DNA from: Oscillospiraceae bacterium
Lineage (GTDB): Bacteria > Bacillota > Clostridia > Oscillospirales > Ruminococcaceae
Length of the DNA: 64,000 bases
Direction of reading: 5' to 3'
NCBI GenBank assembly: GCA_019424695.1
Contig: JAHYZA010000009.1
Span: 1 to 64,000, forward strand
In this document: in pieces, positions 57,182 to 64,000 of the stretch
Position numbering within the stretch: the stretch's first letter is position 1
Layout of the letters: each line of letters opens with the position of its first letter
Position numbers and translations under genes: made by a program
Notes under the pieces: model-generated
Told to the model about the DNA's origin: nothing
The model's database searches: none
Seen by the model: the letters and a program-made list of their open reading frames with translations, nothing else

Positions 57182-57625
57182 ATGAAATTGAACCCGAAAG
57201 ACTATGCTCACATGGTATCGCGCGCGTCGCCGCCTTCGCCTGTCGCGCAAGATTGCCTGTGGGCCTTTTTTGTTGGCGGCGGCATCTGCCTGCTGGGAGA
57301 AGCGCTGCGGCAGCTTTTCCTGATCTGGTATGACCAATCGCTGGCTGGTACGCTGACGAGTATCGCGCTGATTTTTTTGTCGGCGGTGTGCACGGTGGCG
57401 GGCTGGTACCAAAAGCTGGCCGCCAAAGCCGGAGCCGGCACGCTGGTACCCATCACGGGATTCGCCAACTCGGTGGTCAGTCCTGCCATTGAGTTCAAGT
57501 CCGAGGGCTGGGTCAGCGGTGTAGGGGCCCGCATCTTCGGTATTGCGGGGCCGGTCATTGCTTACGGCACAGCGGCATCGGCTGTGTGGGGGCTGCTGTA
57601 CTGGCTGTTGGGAAAGGTCGGGTGA
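57182..57625 (+). CDS. spoVAC: Stage V sporulation protein AC
   Basis: A 147-residue membrane protein with about four helices. The SpoVAC/AEb signature is visible: AFFVGGGICLLGE, then GAGTLVPITGFANSVVSPAIEFKSEG (core PITGFANSV) near residue 90. SpoVAC forms part of the channel that moves dipicolinic acid into the forespore and out at germination. The ATG at 57182 follows AAGGGGG; a GTG nine bases earlier overlaps that site. It heads spoVAC-AD-AE. Confidence 0.93.
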   Translation: MKLNPKDYAHMVSRASPPSPVAQDCLWAFFVGGGICLLGEALRQLFLIWYDQSLAGTLTSIALIFLSAVCTVAGWYQKLAAKAGAGTLVPITGFANSVVSPAIEFKSEGWVSGVGARIFGIAGPVIAYGTAASAVWGLLYWLLGKVG

Positions 57626-57628
57626 AGC

Positions 57629-58654
57629 ATGGCGATCCGCAGAAAAGATACCGTACTTTTTGAAAAGCCGCCGGTCATTGCGGCGTGGGCTGCGGCGGGC
57701 GGCAAAAAGGAGAGCGAAGGCCCGCTGGCACCGGGATTTGATTTTCTCACCCAGGACGCCGCTTTCCCCAAGGAGGAGTGCGCCAACTGGGAGCAGGCCG
57801 AAAGTCTGCTGCAGCAAAAGGCGGCGGAAGCCTGTTTGCGCAAGGCGGGCATCAGCCGCAAGGAGGTGGACCTGGCCCTGGCGGGGGACCTGCAGGCCCA
57901 GTGCACAGCCAGCAACTACACCATGCGTGAGCTGGAAATTCCGTTCGCCGGTATCTACGGGGCTTGCTCCACCATGGCCGAAACGCTGGCTCTGGCGGCA
58001 TCCCTGGCGGCGGGGGGCACCGTGCAGCAGGTGCTGGCAATGACCAGCAGCCATTTCTGTGCGGCGGAACGGCAGTTCCGGACGCCGCTGGACTACGGTG
58101 CCAAGCGCACACCCACGGCCCAGTGGACAGCCACGGCAGCGGGAGCCTGTCTGCTGCGTGCTCCGGGACAGGCCGGGGTATCGGTATTATCGGTCACCTT
58201 CGGCCGGGTACAGGATTATGAAGTGCATGACATCAACAATATGGGGGCGGCTATGATGCCTGCCGCCGCCTCCACCCTGCTGCGCTACTTTGCTGCCACC
58301 GGTACCGCGCCCACGGATTTTGATGCGATCTTTACCGGGGACCTGGGCGAGGTGGGCAGCGCGCTGCTGCGCCAGCAGATGGAACAGGAGGGCGTACCGC
58401 TGCCCAACCATCAGGACTGCGGCTGTCTGCTGTACGATGTCTCCACGCAGAATGTCCAGGCCGGCGGCAGCGGTCCGGGGTGCAGCGCTGCGGTGCTCTG
58501 CACCCACATTCTGCCCCGGCTGCAGGCGGGGGAATACCGCCGGGTGCTGTTCATGGCAACCGGTGCCCTGATGAGCCAGACGACCTTCCTGCAGGGGGAG
58601 AGCATCCCCGGCATTGCGCACTGCGTGGAACTGGCAGGGGAGGGAACGATATGA
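57629..58654 (+). CDS. spoVAD: Stage V sporulation protein AD
   Basis: A 341-residue thiolase-fold protein that binds dipicolinic acid in the spore inner membrane complex. The GIYGACSTMAE segment (about 111-121) holds the thiolase-type Cys position, with DINNMGAAMMPAA near 200 and GDLGEVG near 235, all typical of SpoVAD. The length matches (about 335-340). It starts three bases after the spoVAC stop and overlaps spoVAE by four. Confidence 0.95.
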   Translation: MAIRRKDTVLFEKPPVIAAWAAAGGKKESEGPLAPGFDFLTQDAAFPKEECANWEQAESLLQQKAAEACLRKAGISRKEVDLALAGDLQAQCTASNYTMRELEIPFAGIYGACSTMAETLALAASLAAGGTVQQVLAMTSSHFCAAERQFRTPLDYGAKRTPTAQWTATAAGACLLRAPGQAGVSVLSVTFGRVQDYEVHDINNMGAAMMPAAASTLLRYFAATGTAPTDFDAIFTGDLGEVGSALLRQQMEQEGVPLPNHQDCGCLLYDVSTQNVQAGGSGPGCSAAVLCTHILPRLQAGEYRRVLFMATGALMSQTTFLQGESIPGIAHCVELAGEGTI

Positions 58655-59007
58655 ACTATCTGTGGGCCTTTGTGATCGGCGGCGCCATCTGTGTGGTGGG
58701 GCAGCTGCTGATCGACTATACGAGTTTGACCCCGGCGCGCATCCTGACAGGGTACGTGGTCAGCGGCGTGATCCTCAGTGCGGTGGGGCTCTACAAACCG
58801 CTGGTGGACCTGGCAGGGGCCGGGGCCAGTGTGCCGCTGCTGGGATTCGGGCATCTGCTGGCCCAGGGGGTCAAACAGGCAGTGGACCAGTGCGGTTTGC
58901 CCGGTATTTTTACCGGCGGGCTGACGGCTGCCGCCGGGGGAATCGCGGCCAGTATTCTGTTTGGATTGCTGGCGGCGCTGATCGGCAGAAGCCGGGACCA
59001 GAACTGA
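58651..59007 (+). CDS. spoVAE: Stage V sporulation protein AE (AEb)
   Basis: A 118-residue membrane protein homologous to SpoVAC. It starts NYLWAFVIGGAICVVGQ and has the GASVPLLGFGHLLAQGV motif (core LLGFGHLL) near residue 60, with about four helices. With AC and AD it forms the minimal DPA uptake set of Clostridia; the extra Bacillus spoVAA, AB, AEa and AF genes are absent. Overlap ATGA with spoVAD and AGGGGAGGG upstream. Confidence 0.94.
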   Translation: MNYLWAFVIGGAICVVGQLLIDYTSLTPARILTGYVVSGVILSAVGLYKPLVDLAGAGASVPLLGFGHLLAQGVKQAVDQCGLPGIFTGGLTAAAGGIAASILFGLLAALIGRSRDQN

Positions 59008-59017
59008 GACAAATGAA

Positions 59018-59047
59018 AATGCCCGTCGGGTTTCCCCGGCGGGCATT
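59018..59047. terminator. Terminator between spoVAE and rpsT
   Basis: GCCCGTCGGG-TTTC-CCCGGCGGGC with one G-T pair, flanked by AAAAT and ATT; serves convergent genes. Confidence 0.75.
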
Positions 59048-59061
59048 GTTCATGCGATCAA

Positions 59062-59328
59062 TTACTGAGCAGCAACCTTGTTGGCGCGCTTAGCCATGCG
59101 GCTGACCTTGCGGGCAGCGGTGTTCTTATGGATGACACCCTTGCTCTTAGCAGAGTCAATGGCAGAGACGGCGGCTTTCATGACGGCGTCTTTGTCAGCA
59201 GCATTGCTGTCGATGGCAGCGTCTGCCTTTTTGATCACTGTTTTCAGGTTGGACTTGATGGCCTTGTTGTGCATAGCCTCTTTCTTGGCCTGAACAACGC
59301 GGTCCTTCTGAGATTTGATATTAGGCAT
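59062..59328 (-). CDS. rpsT: 30S ribosomal protein S20
   Basis: An 88-residue, Lys/Ala-rich helical protein matching S20: PNIKSQKDRV at the start, SAIDSAKSKGVIHKNTAARKVSRMAKR at the end (key part GVIHKNTAARK). It binds the 5' domain of 16S rRNA. The ATG at 59328 follows AAGGAGGTGG; an in-frame ATG nine bases earlier lies within that site. Confidence 0.97.
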   Translation of the reverse strand: MPNIKSQKDRVVQAKKEAMHNKAIKSNLKTVIKKADAAIDSNAADKDAVMKAAVSAIDSAKSKGVIHKNTAARKVSRMAKRANKVAAQ

Positions 59329-59366
59329 TCGTTCCACCTCCTTGGTTCCCCATAACAGTACAAGTT

Positions 59367-59395
59367 ATCCTACCACATTTTTTCAGCCCTTGCAA
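59367..59395 (-). promoter_or_regulatory. Promoter of rpsT
   Basis: Minus strand TTGCAA (59390-59395), 17-bp spacer, TAGGAT (59367-59372). Confidence 0.7.
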
Positions 59396-59466
59396 GTGTT
59401 TTTTTAAAAAATATTCATGAAAGGCACAAAAACCACATAAATTGGGAGGGAATGGAGGTGGAGTCT

Positions 59467-60612
59467 ATGGCCTTGGTGCGCCGCTGCCTGGCTGTGTTGC
59501 TGTGCACGGTGGTGCTGGCGGGCAGCACGGCATTGACGCTGGCAGCGGTGGCCTGCCTGCCGGGGCGGGCCTGGCTGGCGCGCGGGGCGATGTTTTGCCA
59601 GGACCCGGCGGCGGCCGTTTCGCTGGATTGGCCGGTTCCGGCAGAAAAGCCTCGCCCTGCCACACCGCAGCCCTCTGCGGCGGCTCCCTCACCCACCCCC
59701 GCGCCCTCGACGCAACCGGAGGCCCAGAGCGAAACCGCACAGCCGTCGCCGACCCCGACGCCCGGTGCCACGCCGTTGCCCAGCGCCGCGCCCGACATCG
59801 AAAATCCCGGCCGCATCCGCGCCGAACAGTACGGCCAGGGCAGCGGGGCCGGGTACGTCACCCTGGGGGCGGGCAGCATCCACAATCTGACCCAGTACAG
59901 CGACGCCGACCTGCGCGCGGCGGTCACGACGCCGTCACTGCCTTTCGACGTGGAGGTGAACAGCACCGAACCCCAGGTGCTCATTCTGCACACCCACGCC
60001 ACCGAGACTTACCAGACCTGGCCGGACCTTGTCTATGACCCGTCTTTTACGGCCCGTACCCAGAATACCGAACTGAATATGTGTGCGGTGGGGGAGAAGA
60101 TGGCGGAAGTGCTCAATGCAGCGGGCATCAACACCCTGCACGATACCACGCTCCACGATTCCCCCAGTTATACCGAAAGCTACGACCGCAGCTATGCTAC
60201 CACCCAGGCGTATCTGGAAAAATATCCCTCCATCAAGGTGGTGCTGGACGTCCACCGGGACGCCATCGAGGATGCCGACGGCACCCGGGTCAAGCCGCTG
60301 TTCACGGTGGACGGGGAAGATACCGCCCAGGTCATGATCATTGCCGGGTGTGACAACGGTTCCAGCATACGGCTGCCCAACTGGCGGCTTAACCTGCGGT
60401 TTGCCGCCGCGTGGGAGGATGCGATGGAAAGCCGCACCCCGGGGCTGACCCGCCCGGTCATGTGCGCCTACCGGTACTATAACCAGGACCTGACCACCGG
60501 CAGCCTGCTCATCGAGATCGGCGGCCACGCCAACACGGTGACGGAGGCGGTCCGCGGCGGGCAATATGCCGCCGAGGCATTGGCGGTGCTGCTGGGCGGC
60601 CATGTGGAGTAA
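59467..60612 (+). CDS. spoIIP: Stage II sporulation protein P
   Basis: A 381-residue protein. One N-terminal transmembrane segment (about 10-35), a long Pro/Ala/Thr/Ser-rich linker (about 58-110), then the SpoIIP amidase/endopeptidase domain: LILHTHATETY (metal His), DVHRDAI (about 263) and LLIEIGGHANT (about 350). With SpoIID and SpoIIM it degrades septal peptidoglycan so that the mother cell can engulf the forespore. The start at 59467 follows GGAGGTGG; an ATG at 59452 is the alternative. In Bacillus it lies after gpr; here it is divergent from rpsT. Confidence 0.94.
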   Translation: MALVRRCLAVLLCTVVLAGSTALTLAAVACLPGRAWLARGAMFCQDPAAAVSLDWPVPAEKPRPATPQPSAAAPSPTPAPSTQPEAQSETAQPSPTPTPGATPLPSAAPDIENPGRIRAEQYGQGSGAGYVTLGAGSIHNLTQYSDADLRAAVTTPSLPFDVEVNSTEPQVLILHTHATETYQTWPDLVYDPSFTARTQNTELNMCAVGEKMAEVLNAAGINTLHDTTLHDSPSYTESYDRSYATTQAYLEKYPSIKVVLDVHRDAIEDADGTRVKPLFTVDGEDTAQVMIIAGCDNGSSIRLPNWRLNLRFAAAWEDAMESRTPGLTRPVMCAYRYYNQDLTTGSLLIEIGGHANTVTEAVRGGQYAAEALAVLLGGHVE

Positions 60613-60634
60613 ACTCCGAGCGTTAAAAAAAGGC

Positions 60635-60663
60635 TGTACAATTTGGTCCGAACCCGCTATAAT
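60635..60663 (+). promoter_or_regulatory. Promoter of asnS
   Basis: TGTACA (60635-60640), 17-bp spacer, TATAAT (60658-60663). Confidence 0.75.
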
Positions 60664-60703
60664 AAAAACAATCATTGTTTTTAATAAGAGGAGTGGACCA
60701 CCC

Positions 60704-62089
60704 ATGCAGAGAACCGAACTCGTATCGCTGTACAAGGCCACCCCCGCCGACGGCACCAAAGTCACCGTCTGCGGCTGGGCAAAAACGGTGCGCGATTCTA
60801 AAAATATCGGCTTTATCTCGCTGTCCGACGGCAGTTGCTACAAGCCCGTGCAGATCGTTTTCCAGGCAGATAAGCTGTCCAATTATGCTGAGATCGCCAA
60901 GTGCGGTCTGTACACCAGCTTTGAGGTCACCGGCACCCTGGTGCTGACCCCCAATGCCAAGCAGCCTTTCGAGATCAATGCCGACGCCATCACGGTGCTG
61001 GGCCCCTGCGGTCCCGAGTATCCGCTGCAGAAAAAGAAGATGGGCATGGACTATCTGCGCACCATGACCCACCTGCGCCCGCGCACCAACACTTTCAACG
61101 CAGCGTTCCGTGTTCGCGGTCAGGCGGCCTTTGCCATCCATCAGTTCTTCCATGAGCGCGGCTTCACCTATGTGCATACCCCCATCTTCACCGGCTCGGA
61201 CTGCGAAGGCGCCGGCGAGATGTTCCAGGTCACCACGCTGGACCTCAACGACCTGCCCCGCACCGAGGACGGCGCCATTGACTACACCAAGGACTTCTTC
61301 AAGCGCCCGGTGAACCTGACGGTGTCCGGTCAGTTGGAAGCGGAAGCCATGGCGATGGCCCTGGGCAACGTCTACACCTTTGGTCCGACGTTCCGTGCCG
61401 AGAAGAGCTACGATACCCGCCATGCCGCGGAGTTCTGGATGATCGAGCCCGAGATGGCCTTTGCGGACCTGAACACCTATATGGACACTGCCGAGGCGAT
61501 GACCAAGTATGTCATCCGCTATCTGCTGGACAACTGCCCCGACGAACTGGCGTTCTTCAACCAGTTCTTTGACAAGGGCCTCATCGAGCGCCTGGAGCTG
61601 GTCGCCAATTCGGACTTTGCCCGGGTCAGCTACACCGATGCCATCGAGCTGCTCAAGCAGAACGATGCCAACTTCCAGTACAAGGTATCCTGGGGCATGG
61701 ACCTGCAGACCGAACACGAGCGCTACCTCACGGAGCAGATCTTCAAAAAGCCGGTGTTTGTCACCGATTACCCCAAGGAGATCAAGGCTTTCTATATGCG
61801 CCAGAACGAGGACGGCAAGACCGTCGCCGCGGCCGATATGCTGGTGCCCGGCATCGGCGAGCTGATCGGCGGTTCCCAGCGTGAAGAGCGCCTGGATGTG
61901 CTGCTGGCCCGTCTGGACGAGCTGGGCCTGCGCCGGGAGGACTACGACTGGTACCTCGATCTGCGCCGCTTCGGCAGTGTCAAGCACGCGGGCTACGGCC
62001 TGGGCTTCGAGCGCCTGCTGATGTATGTGACCGGTATTCCCAACATCCGGGACGTTATCCCCTTCCCGCGCACCTGCGGAGGTTTCTGA
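60704..62089 (+). CDS. asnS: Asparagine-tRNA ligase
   Basis: A 461-residue class IIb synthetase. The N-terminal OB-fold anticodon domain (about 15-110, with VCGWAKTVRDSKNIGF) is followed by a catalytic core with motif 2 GPTFRAEKSYDTRHAAEFWMIEPE (core FRAEKS) near residue 227 and motif 3 GYGLGFERLLMY near 430. The presence of RHAAEFWMIEPE rather than the AspRS form marks AsnRS. AAGAGGAG precedes the ATG. The stop abuts the mutY start. Confidence 0.97.
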   Translation: MQRTELVSLYKATPADGTKVTVCGWAKTVRDSKNIGFISLSDGSCYKPVQIVFQADKLSNYAEIAKCGLYTSFEVTGTLVLTPNAKQPFEINADAITVLGPCGPEYPLQKKKMGMDYLRTMTHLRPRTNTFNAAFRVRGQAAFAIHQFFHERGFTYVHTPIFTGSDCEGAGEMFQVTTLDLNDLPRTEDGAIDYTKDFFKRPVNLTVSGQLEAEAMAMALGNVYTFGPTFRAEKSYDTRHAAEFWMIEPEMAFADLNTYMDTAEAMTKYVIRYLLDNCPDELAFFNQFFDKGLIERLELVANSDFARVSYTDAIELLKQNDANFQYKVSWGMDLQTEHERYLTEQIFKKPVFVTDYPKEIKAFYMRQNEDGKTVAAADMLVPGIGELIGGSQREERLDVLLARLDELGLRREDYDWYLDLRRFGSVKHAGYGLGFERLLMYVTGIPNIRDVIPFPRTCGGF

Positions 62090-63118
62090 ATGCTGCGGCC
62101 CATTGCGCCGCCGCTGCTGCAATGGTTTCAGGCAAACAAAAGGCTCCTGCCTTTCCGGCAGGAGCCTTCTGCCTATCATATCTGGGTCAGCGAGATCATG
62201 CTCCAGCAGACCCGTGTGGCTGCGGCGATCCCTTACTACAATCGCTTTATTGCGGCCCTGCCCGACCCGGCGGCCCTGGCGGCCTGTGAGCCGGACACCT
62301 TGCGCAAACTGTGGCAGGGGCTGGGCTACTACAACCGTGTCAACAATATGCAGAAAGCCGCCCGCATCGTCTGCGAACGGTACGGCGGAGACCTGCCCGC
62401 CGATTATGACGCGTTGCGTTCGCTGCCGGGCATCGGTGACTATACCGCCGGTGCCATTGCCAGCATTGCCTTCGGGATTCCGGCCCCGGCGGTGGACGGC
62501 AATGTGCTGCGGGTCTTTGCCCGCCTGTACAATGACGCTGCCGACATCATGCAGCCTGCCACCAAGCGGCTGTTTACAGAGCGGGTGCTGGGCCAGATGC
62601 CCAAGGAGACTCCCGGCCCCTACAACGAAGCTCTGATGGAACTGGGGGCGCTTATCTGTATTCCGGGTACGCCCCACTGTGAAGTATGCCCCCTGGCGGA
62701 CCGCTGCCAAGGGTATGCGGCGGGACGGCAGGCGGAACTGCCTGTCAAGCCGGCACCCAAGGCCAAAACGTCGGTGGCCGTCACGGTGGCGCTGGTGGAA
62801 AGCCCGGCGGGCCTCCTTCTGCAGCGCCGCCCGCCCAAAGGATTGCTGGCGGGCCTCTGGCAGCCGGCTGCCTGGGAAAGCGCCCTGTCCCGGGCGGAAC
62901 TGACAGAAGAACTGGGCAAGATTGGTGTGCAGGTCACCTGGGGCGAGGCATTGCCGGCGGCCCGGCACGTTTTTACCCATAAAATATGGAACCTGGGCGG
63001 CTGGCATGCAACGGCCCCGGCCTGTGACCTGCCGGAAGGCTGGGTCTGGGCTGCGCCGGAAGAACTGAAACAGGTGTATGCGGTGCCCAACGCTTATGCA
63101 GCGTATCTGAAAAAATAG
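62090..63118 (+). CDS. mutY: Adenine DNA glycosylase MutY
   Basis: A 342-residue base-excision repair enzyme that removes A opposite 8-oxoguanine. SEIMLQQTRV (about 34-43) and the helix-hairpin-helix LPGIGDYTAGAIASIAFG with catalytic Asp in VDGNVLRV (about 143) are present. The 4Fe-4S cluster is C-x6-C-x2-C-x5-C (CIPGTPHCEVCPLADRC, near 190). A C-terminal NUDIX-like domain reads the lesion. It starts directly at the asnS stop. A terminator-like hairpin lies inside its first 27 codons. Confidence 0.95.
   Translation: MLRPIAPPLLQWFQANKRLLPFRQEPSAYHIWVSEIMLQQTRVAAAIPYYNRFIAALPDPAALAACEPDTLRKLWQGLGYYNRVNNMQKAARIVCERYGGDLPADYDALRSLPGIGDYTAGAIASIAFGIPAPAVDGNVLRVFARLYNDAADIMQPATKRLFTERVLGQMPKETPGPYNEALMELGALICIPGTPHCEVCPLADRCQGYAAGRQAELPVKPAPKAKTSVAVTVALVESPAGLLLQRRPPKGLLAGLWQPAAWESALSRAELTEELGKIGVQVTWGEALPAARHVFTHKIWNLGGWHATAPACDLPEGWVWAAPEELKQVYAVPNAYAAYLKK
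62140..62168 (+). promoter_or_regulatory. Strong hairpin inside the 5' end of mutY
   Basis: AAGGCTCCTGCC (62140-62151) pairs perfectly with GGCAGGAGCCTT (62157-62168) around TTTCC. It has terminator-like stem and A-rich flank (CAAACAAAA) but CTGCC rather than a T-tract after it. Confidence 0.55.
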
Positions 63119-63152
63119 AAGAGGAATCTGCCAAATTTTTACATGTGCAGTG

Positions 63153-63181
63153 TTGTATTCCGACGTGGGGTCGGGTATAAT
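63153..63181 (+). promoter_or_regulatory. Promoter of small membrane protein gene
   Basis: TTGTAT (63153-63158), 17-bp spacer, TATAAT (63176-63181). Confidence 0.85.
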
Positions 63182-63281
63182 AAAAAGGACCCGGTACGGG
63201 GGAAATGCCCCTCGCACAGCGGGACGTTCACAATCGCAAGGCCGCAGAAAACGGCCCCGATCCCGGAAAGGAGAATGCCCC

Positions 63282-63536
63282 ATGATGAAAAAATCGACGT
63301 TTGGCGCCGTGCTGGCGTTTTTGTTTGCGGCGGCCGGTGCACTGACCGCAGCGGCCCTTTATCTCTATCGCCGCGAGAAGGAACTCGACGAATATGAGCG
63401 CCTGCTCTTCAACGATGAGTACGAGGATGAGGCGGAGGACGATTTCGACGACGAGCCTGTCTACGAAAAGATTCAGGACGAACCTGTCGATGCTGATGCC
63501 AAAGACGCTGCCGAGTCCAACGAAGATCAGTTCTGA
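63282..63536 (+). CDS. Small membrane protein with acidic tail, unknown function
   Basis: An 84-residue protein. One transmembrane helix (about 6-28) ends in a basic stretch YRRE, then a cytoplasmic tail of about 50 residues is dominated by Asp and Glu (DEYEDEAEDDFDDE). AAAGGAGAA precedes the ATG at 63282. I know no function; similar small anchored acidic proteins occur in Oscillospiraceae. It has its own promoter and terminator, so it is a real gene. Confidence 0.75.
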   Translation: MMKKSTFGAVLAFLFAAAGALTAAALYLYRREKELDEYERLLFNDEYEDEAEDDFDDEPVYEKIQDEPVDADAKDAAESNEDQF

Positions 63537-63562
63537 TCGCGTTCATTCCAAATCAATAAGCT

Positions 63563-63595
63563 GCCGGGCGCAAACCTGACCGCGCCCGGCTTTTT
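63563..63595 (+). terminator. Terminator of small membrane protein gene
   Basis: GCCGGGCGC (63563-63571) pairs with GCGCCCGGC (63582-63590), then TTTTT. Confidence 0.92.
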
Positions 63596-63695
63596 AGTCA
63601 CCGTAAAGCGATGGCTCGCTTTGCGGTCCGCCGCAAGCCGCCCGGAACACGGCGCTCTTTCCCTGGCCCGCAGGGTGGCTTGGCAAGGAGATGCT

Positions 63696-64000
63696 ATGCG
63701 CAAATTGCTGCTTTGGCTTATCATGGTCATTGGTATGGTGGCGCTGATTCTGGGCGGCACTGCGGCTTTTTTGTACAGCCGCACGGGAGAGGATTCTCTT
63801 CCGCAGGAACCGGTGACGTTTGGTGAAACGGCGCTGGAACCCAACGGCTGGGACTGGGTCGTTCCGGTGTTGGGTGACTCCGTCAACAAGACCTACCAGA
63901 GCCTGACCAACCTGACTGTACAGAAACTGGGCACCTTTACCGATACGGTGCCCCAGCTCGTGCTGCCCTCGTGGGTCACGCGGGCGGAGGTCACCATCAC
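63696..64000 (+). CDS. Membrane-anchored protein, truncated by window end
   Basis: An open frame starts at ATG 63696 after AAGGAG and runs without stop to the last base (101 complete codons). The translation begins MRKLLLWLIMVIGMVALILGG, a signal anchor, followed by a probably extracytoplasmic region with PNGWDWVVPVLG near residue 50. Neither domain nor family can be named from this part; the WDWVVP run is reminiscent of the entry to M23 peptidases, but that is only a guess. Confidence 0.7.
   Translation, partial: MRKLLLWLIMVIGMVALILGGTAAFLYSRTGEDSLPQEPVTFGETALEPNGWDWVVPVLGDSVNKTYQSLTNLTVQKLGTFTDTVPQLVLPSWVTRAEVTI

Noticed and set aside
59410..59445. Sigma-E promoter for spoIIP (CATAAATT near 59432)
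   Set aside because: The -10 matches 7 of 8 positions, but no ATATT lies 14-15 bp upstream; the nearest is 20 bp away.
60623..63283. Very long minus-strand open frame opposite asnS and mutY
   Set aside because: Both opposite genes are certain by motif; high GC at third positions opens shadow frames. The same applies to the long antisense frames over pheT, glmS, uvrC and the GT-C-like gene.
1..64000. CRISPR array, prophage, insertion sequence or integrative element
   Set aside because: No regularly spaced repeats, transposase, integrase, recombinase or phage genes were seen, and base composition looks even.

Overview
The window looks like a chromosomal segment of a GC-rich, low-G+C-type-phylum (Bacillota/Clostridia) anaerobe. 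The evidence is a Gram-positive style ylxM-ffh and rpsP-khpA-rimM-trmD order, strong AAGGAGG ribosome binding sites, a T-box leader on pheS, a glgB-glgC-glgD-glgA glycogen cluster, a class B sortase and several endospore genes (spoIIID, spoVAC-AD-AE, spoIIP). The mix is most like Oscillospiraceae (Faecalibacterium/Gemmiger/Subdoligranulum relatives). That placement is inference from gene content; no 16S is present. Nearly all sequence is ordinary core chromosome. I see no phage, insertion sequence, integron, CRISPR array or plasmid gene.

Layout. 0-0.2 kb: the 3' end of a 5S rRNA, a tRNA-Glu and two tandem terminators close an rRNA operon. 0.2-6.4 kb: a cupin gene behind a MerR-type 19-bp-spacer promoter, an XRE membrane regulator, mntP behind a manganese (yybP-ykoY) riboswitch, a HAD phosphatase plus exonuclease pair, a DegV protein and an SGNH hydrolase. 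6.5-12.7 kb: the glycogen cluster. 12.7-16.2 kb: a C39-like lipoprotein, udk, dCMP deaminase, spoIIID and a cysteine-synthase-like enzyme. 16.3-20.7 kb: the SRP/ribosome/tRNA-modification cluster, ending in a TrmD-acetyltransferase fusion. 20.7-25.6 kb: ptsH, uvrC and a large membrane protein. 25.6-29.7 kb: a three-gene signalling unit (YesN-type regulator, YesM-type kinase, sugar-binding lipoprotein). 29.7-34.6 kb: flavin reductase, GtrB-like glycosyltransferase, and a Crp/Fnr regulator divergent from a NitT/TauT-type ABC importer. 34.6-43.6 kb: hemW, a BI-1 family protein, T-box-pheS-pheT, sortase B, a candidate small RNA, and glmS. 43.6-46.4 kb: two envelope-polysaccharide initiation genes. 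46.4-53.2 kb: a PucR/CdaR regulator, YebC, a PASTA pseudokinase, a degenerate PTS enzyme I and a patatin. 53.2-64 kb: nucleotidyltransferase, MerR, prmA-rsmE, spoVA genes, rpsT, spoIIP, asnS, mutY and two small membrane genes, the last cut by the window end.

How the genes fit together. The glycogen genes supply a complete ADP-glucose to branched glycogen route. glmS supplies amino sugar for cell wall and for the PglF-like dehydratase/sugar transferase pair. The sporulation genes are scattered, as in true spore formers, and look intact; spoIIID has a plausible sigma-E-type promoter.

The points most worth following are: a compact terminator-ended structured RNA of about 100 nt directly upstream of glmS, which has its own promoter; the PASTA pseudokinase lacking both catalytic aspartates; the TrmD-GNAT fusion; the histone-like tail on GlgB; the enzyme I paralogue with degraded PEP-binding motifs; the three-component sugar sensor; and the Crp/Fnr-ABC divergon with a palindromic operator. 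Promoters were called by eye from hexamers and spacer length; terminators from stem plus T-tract.
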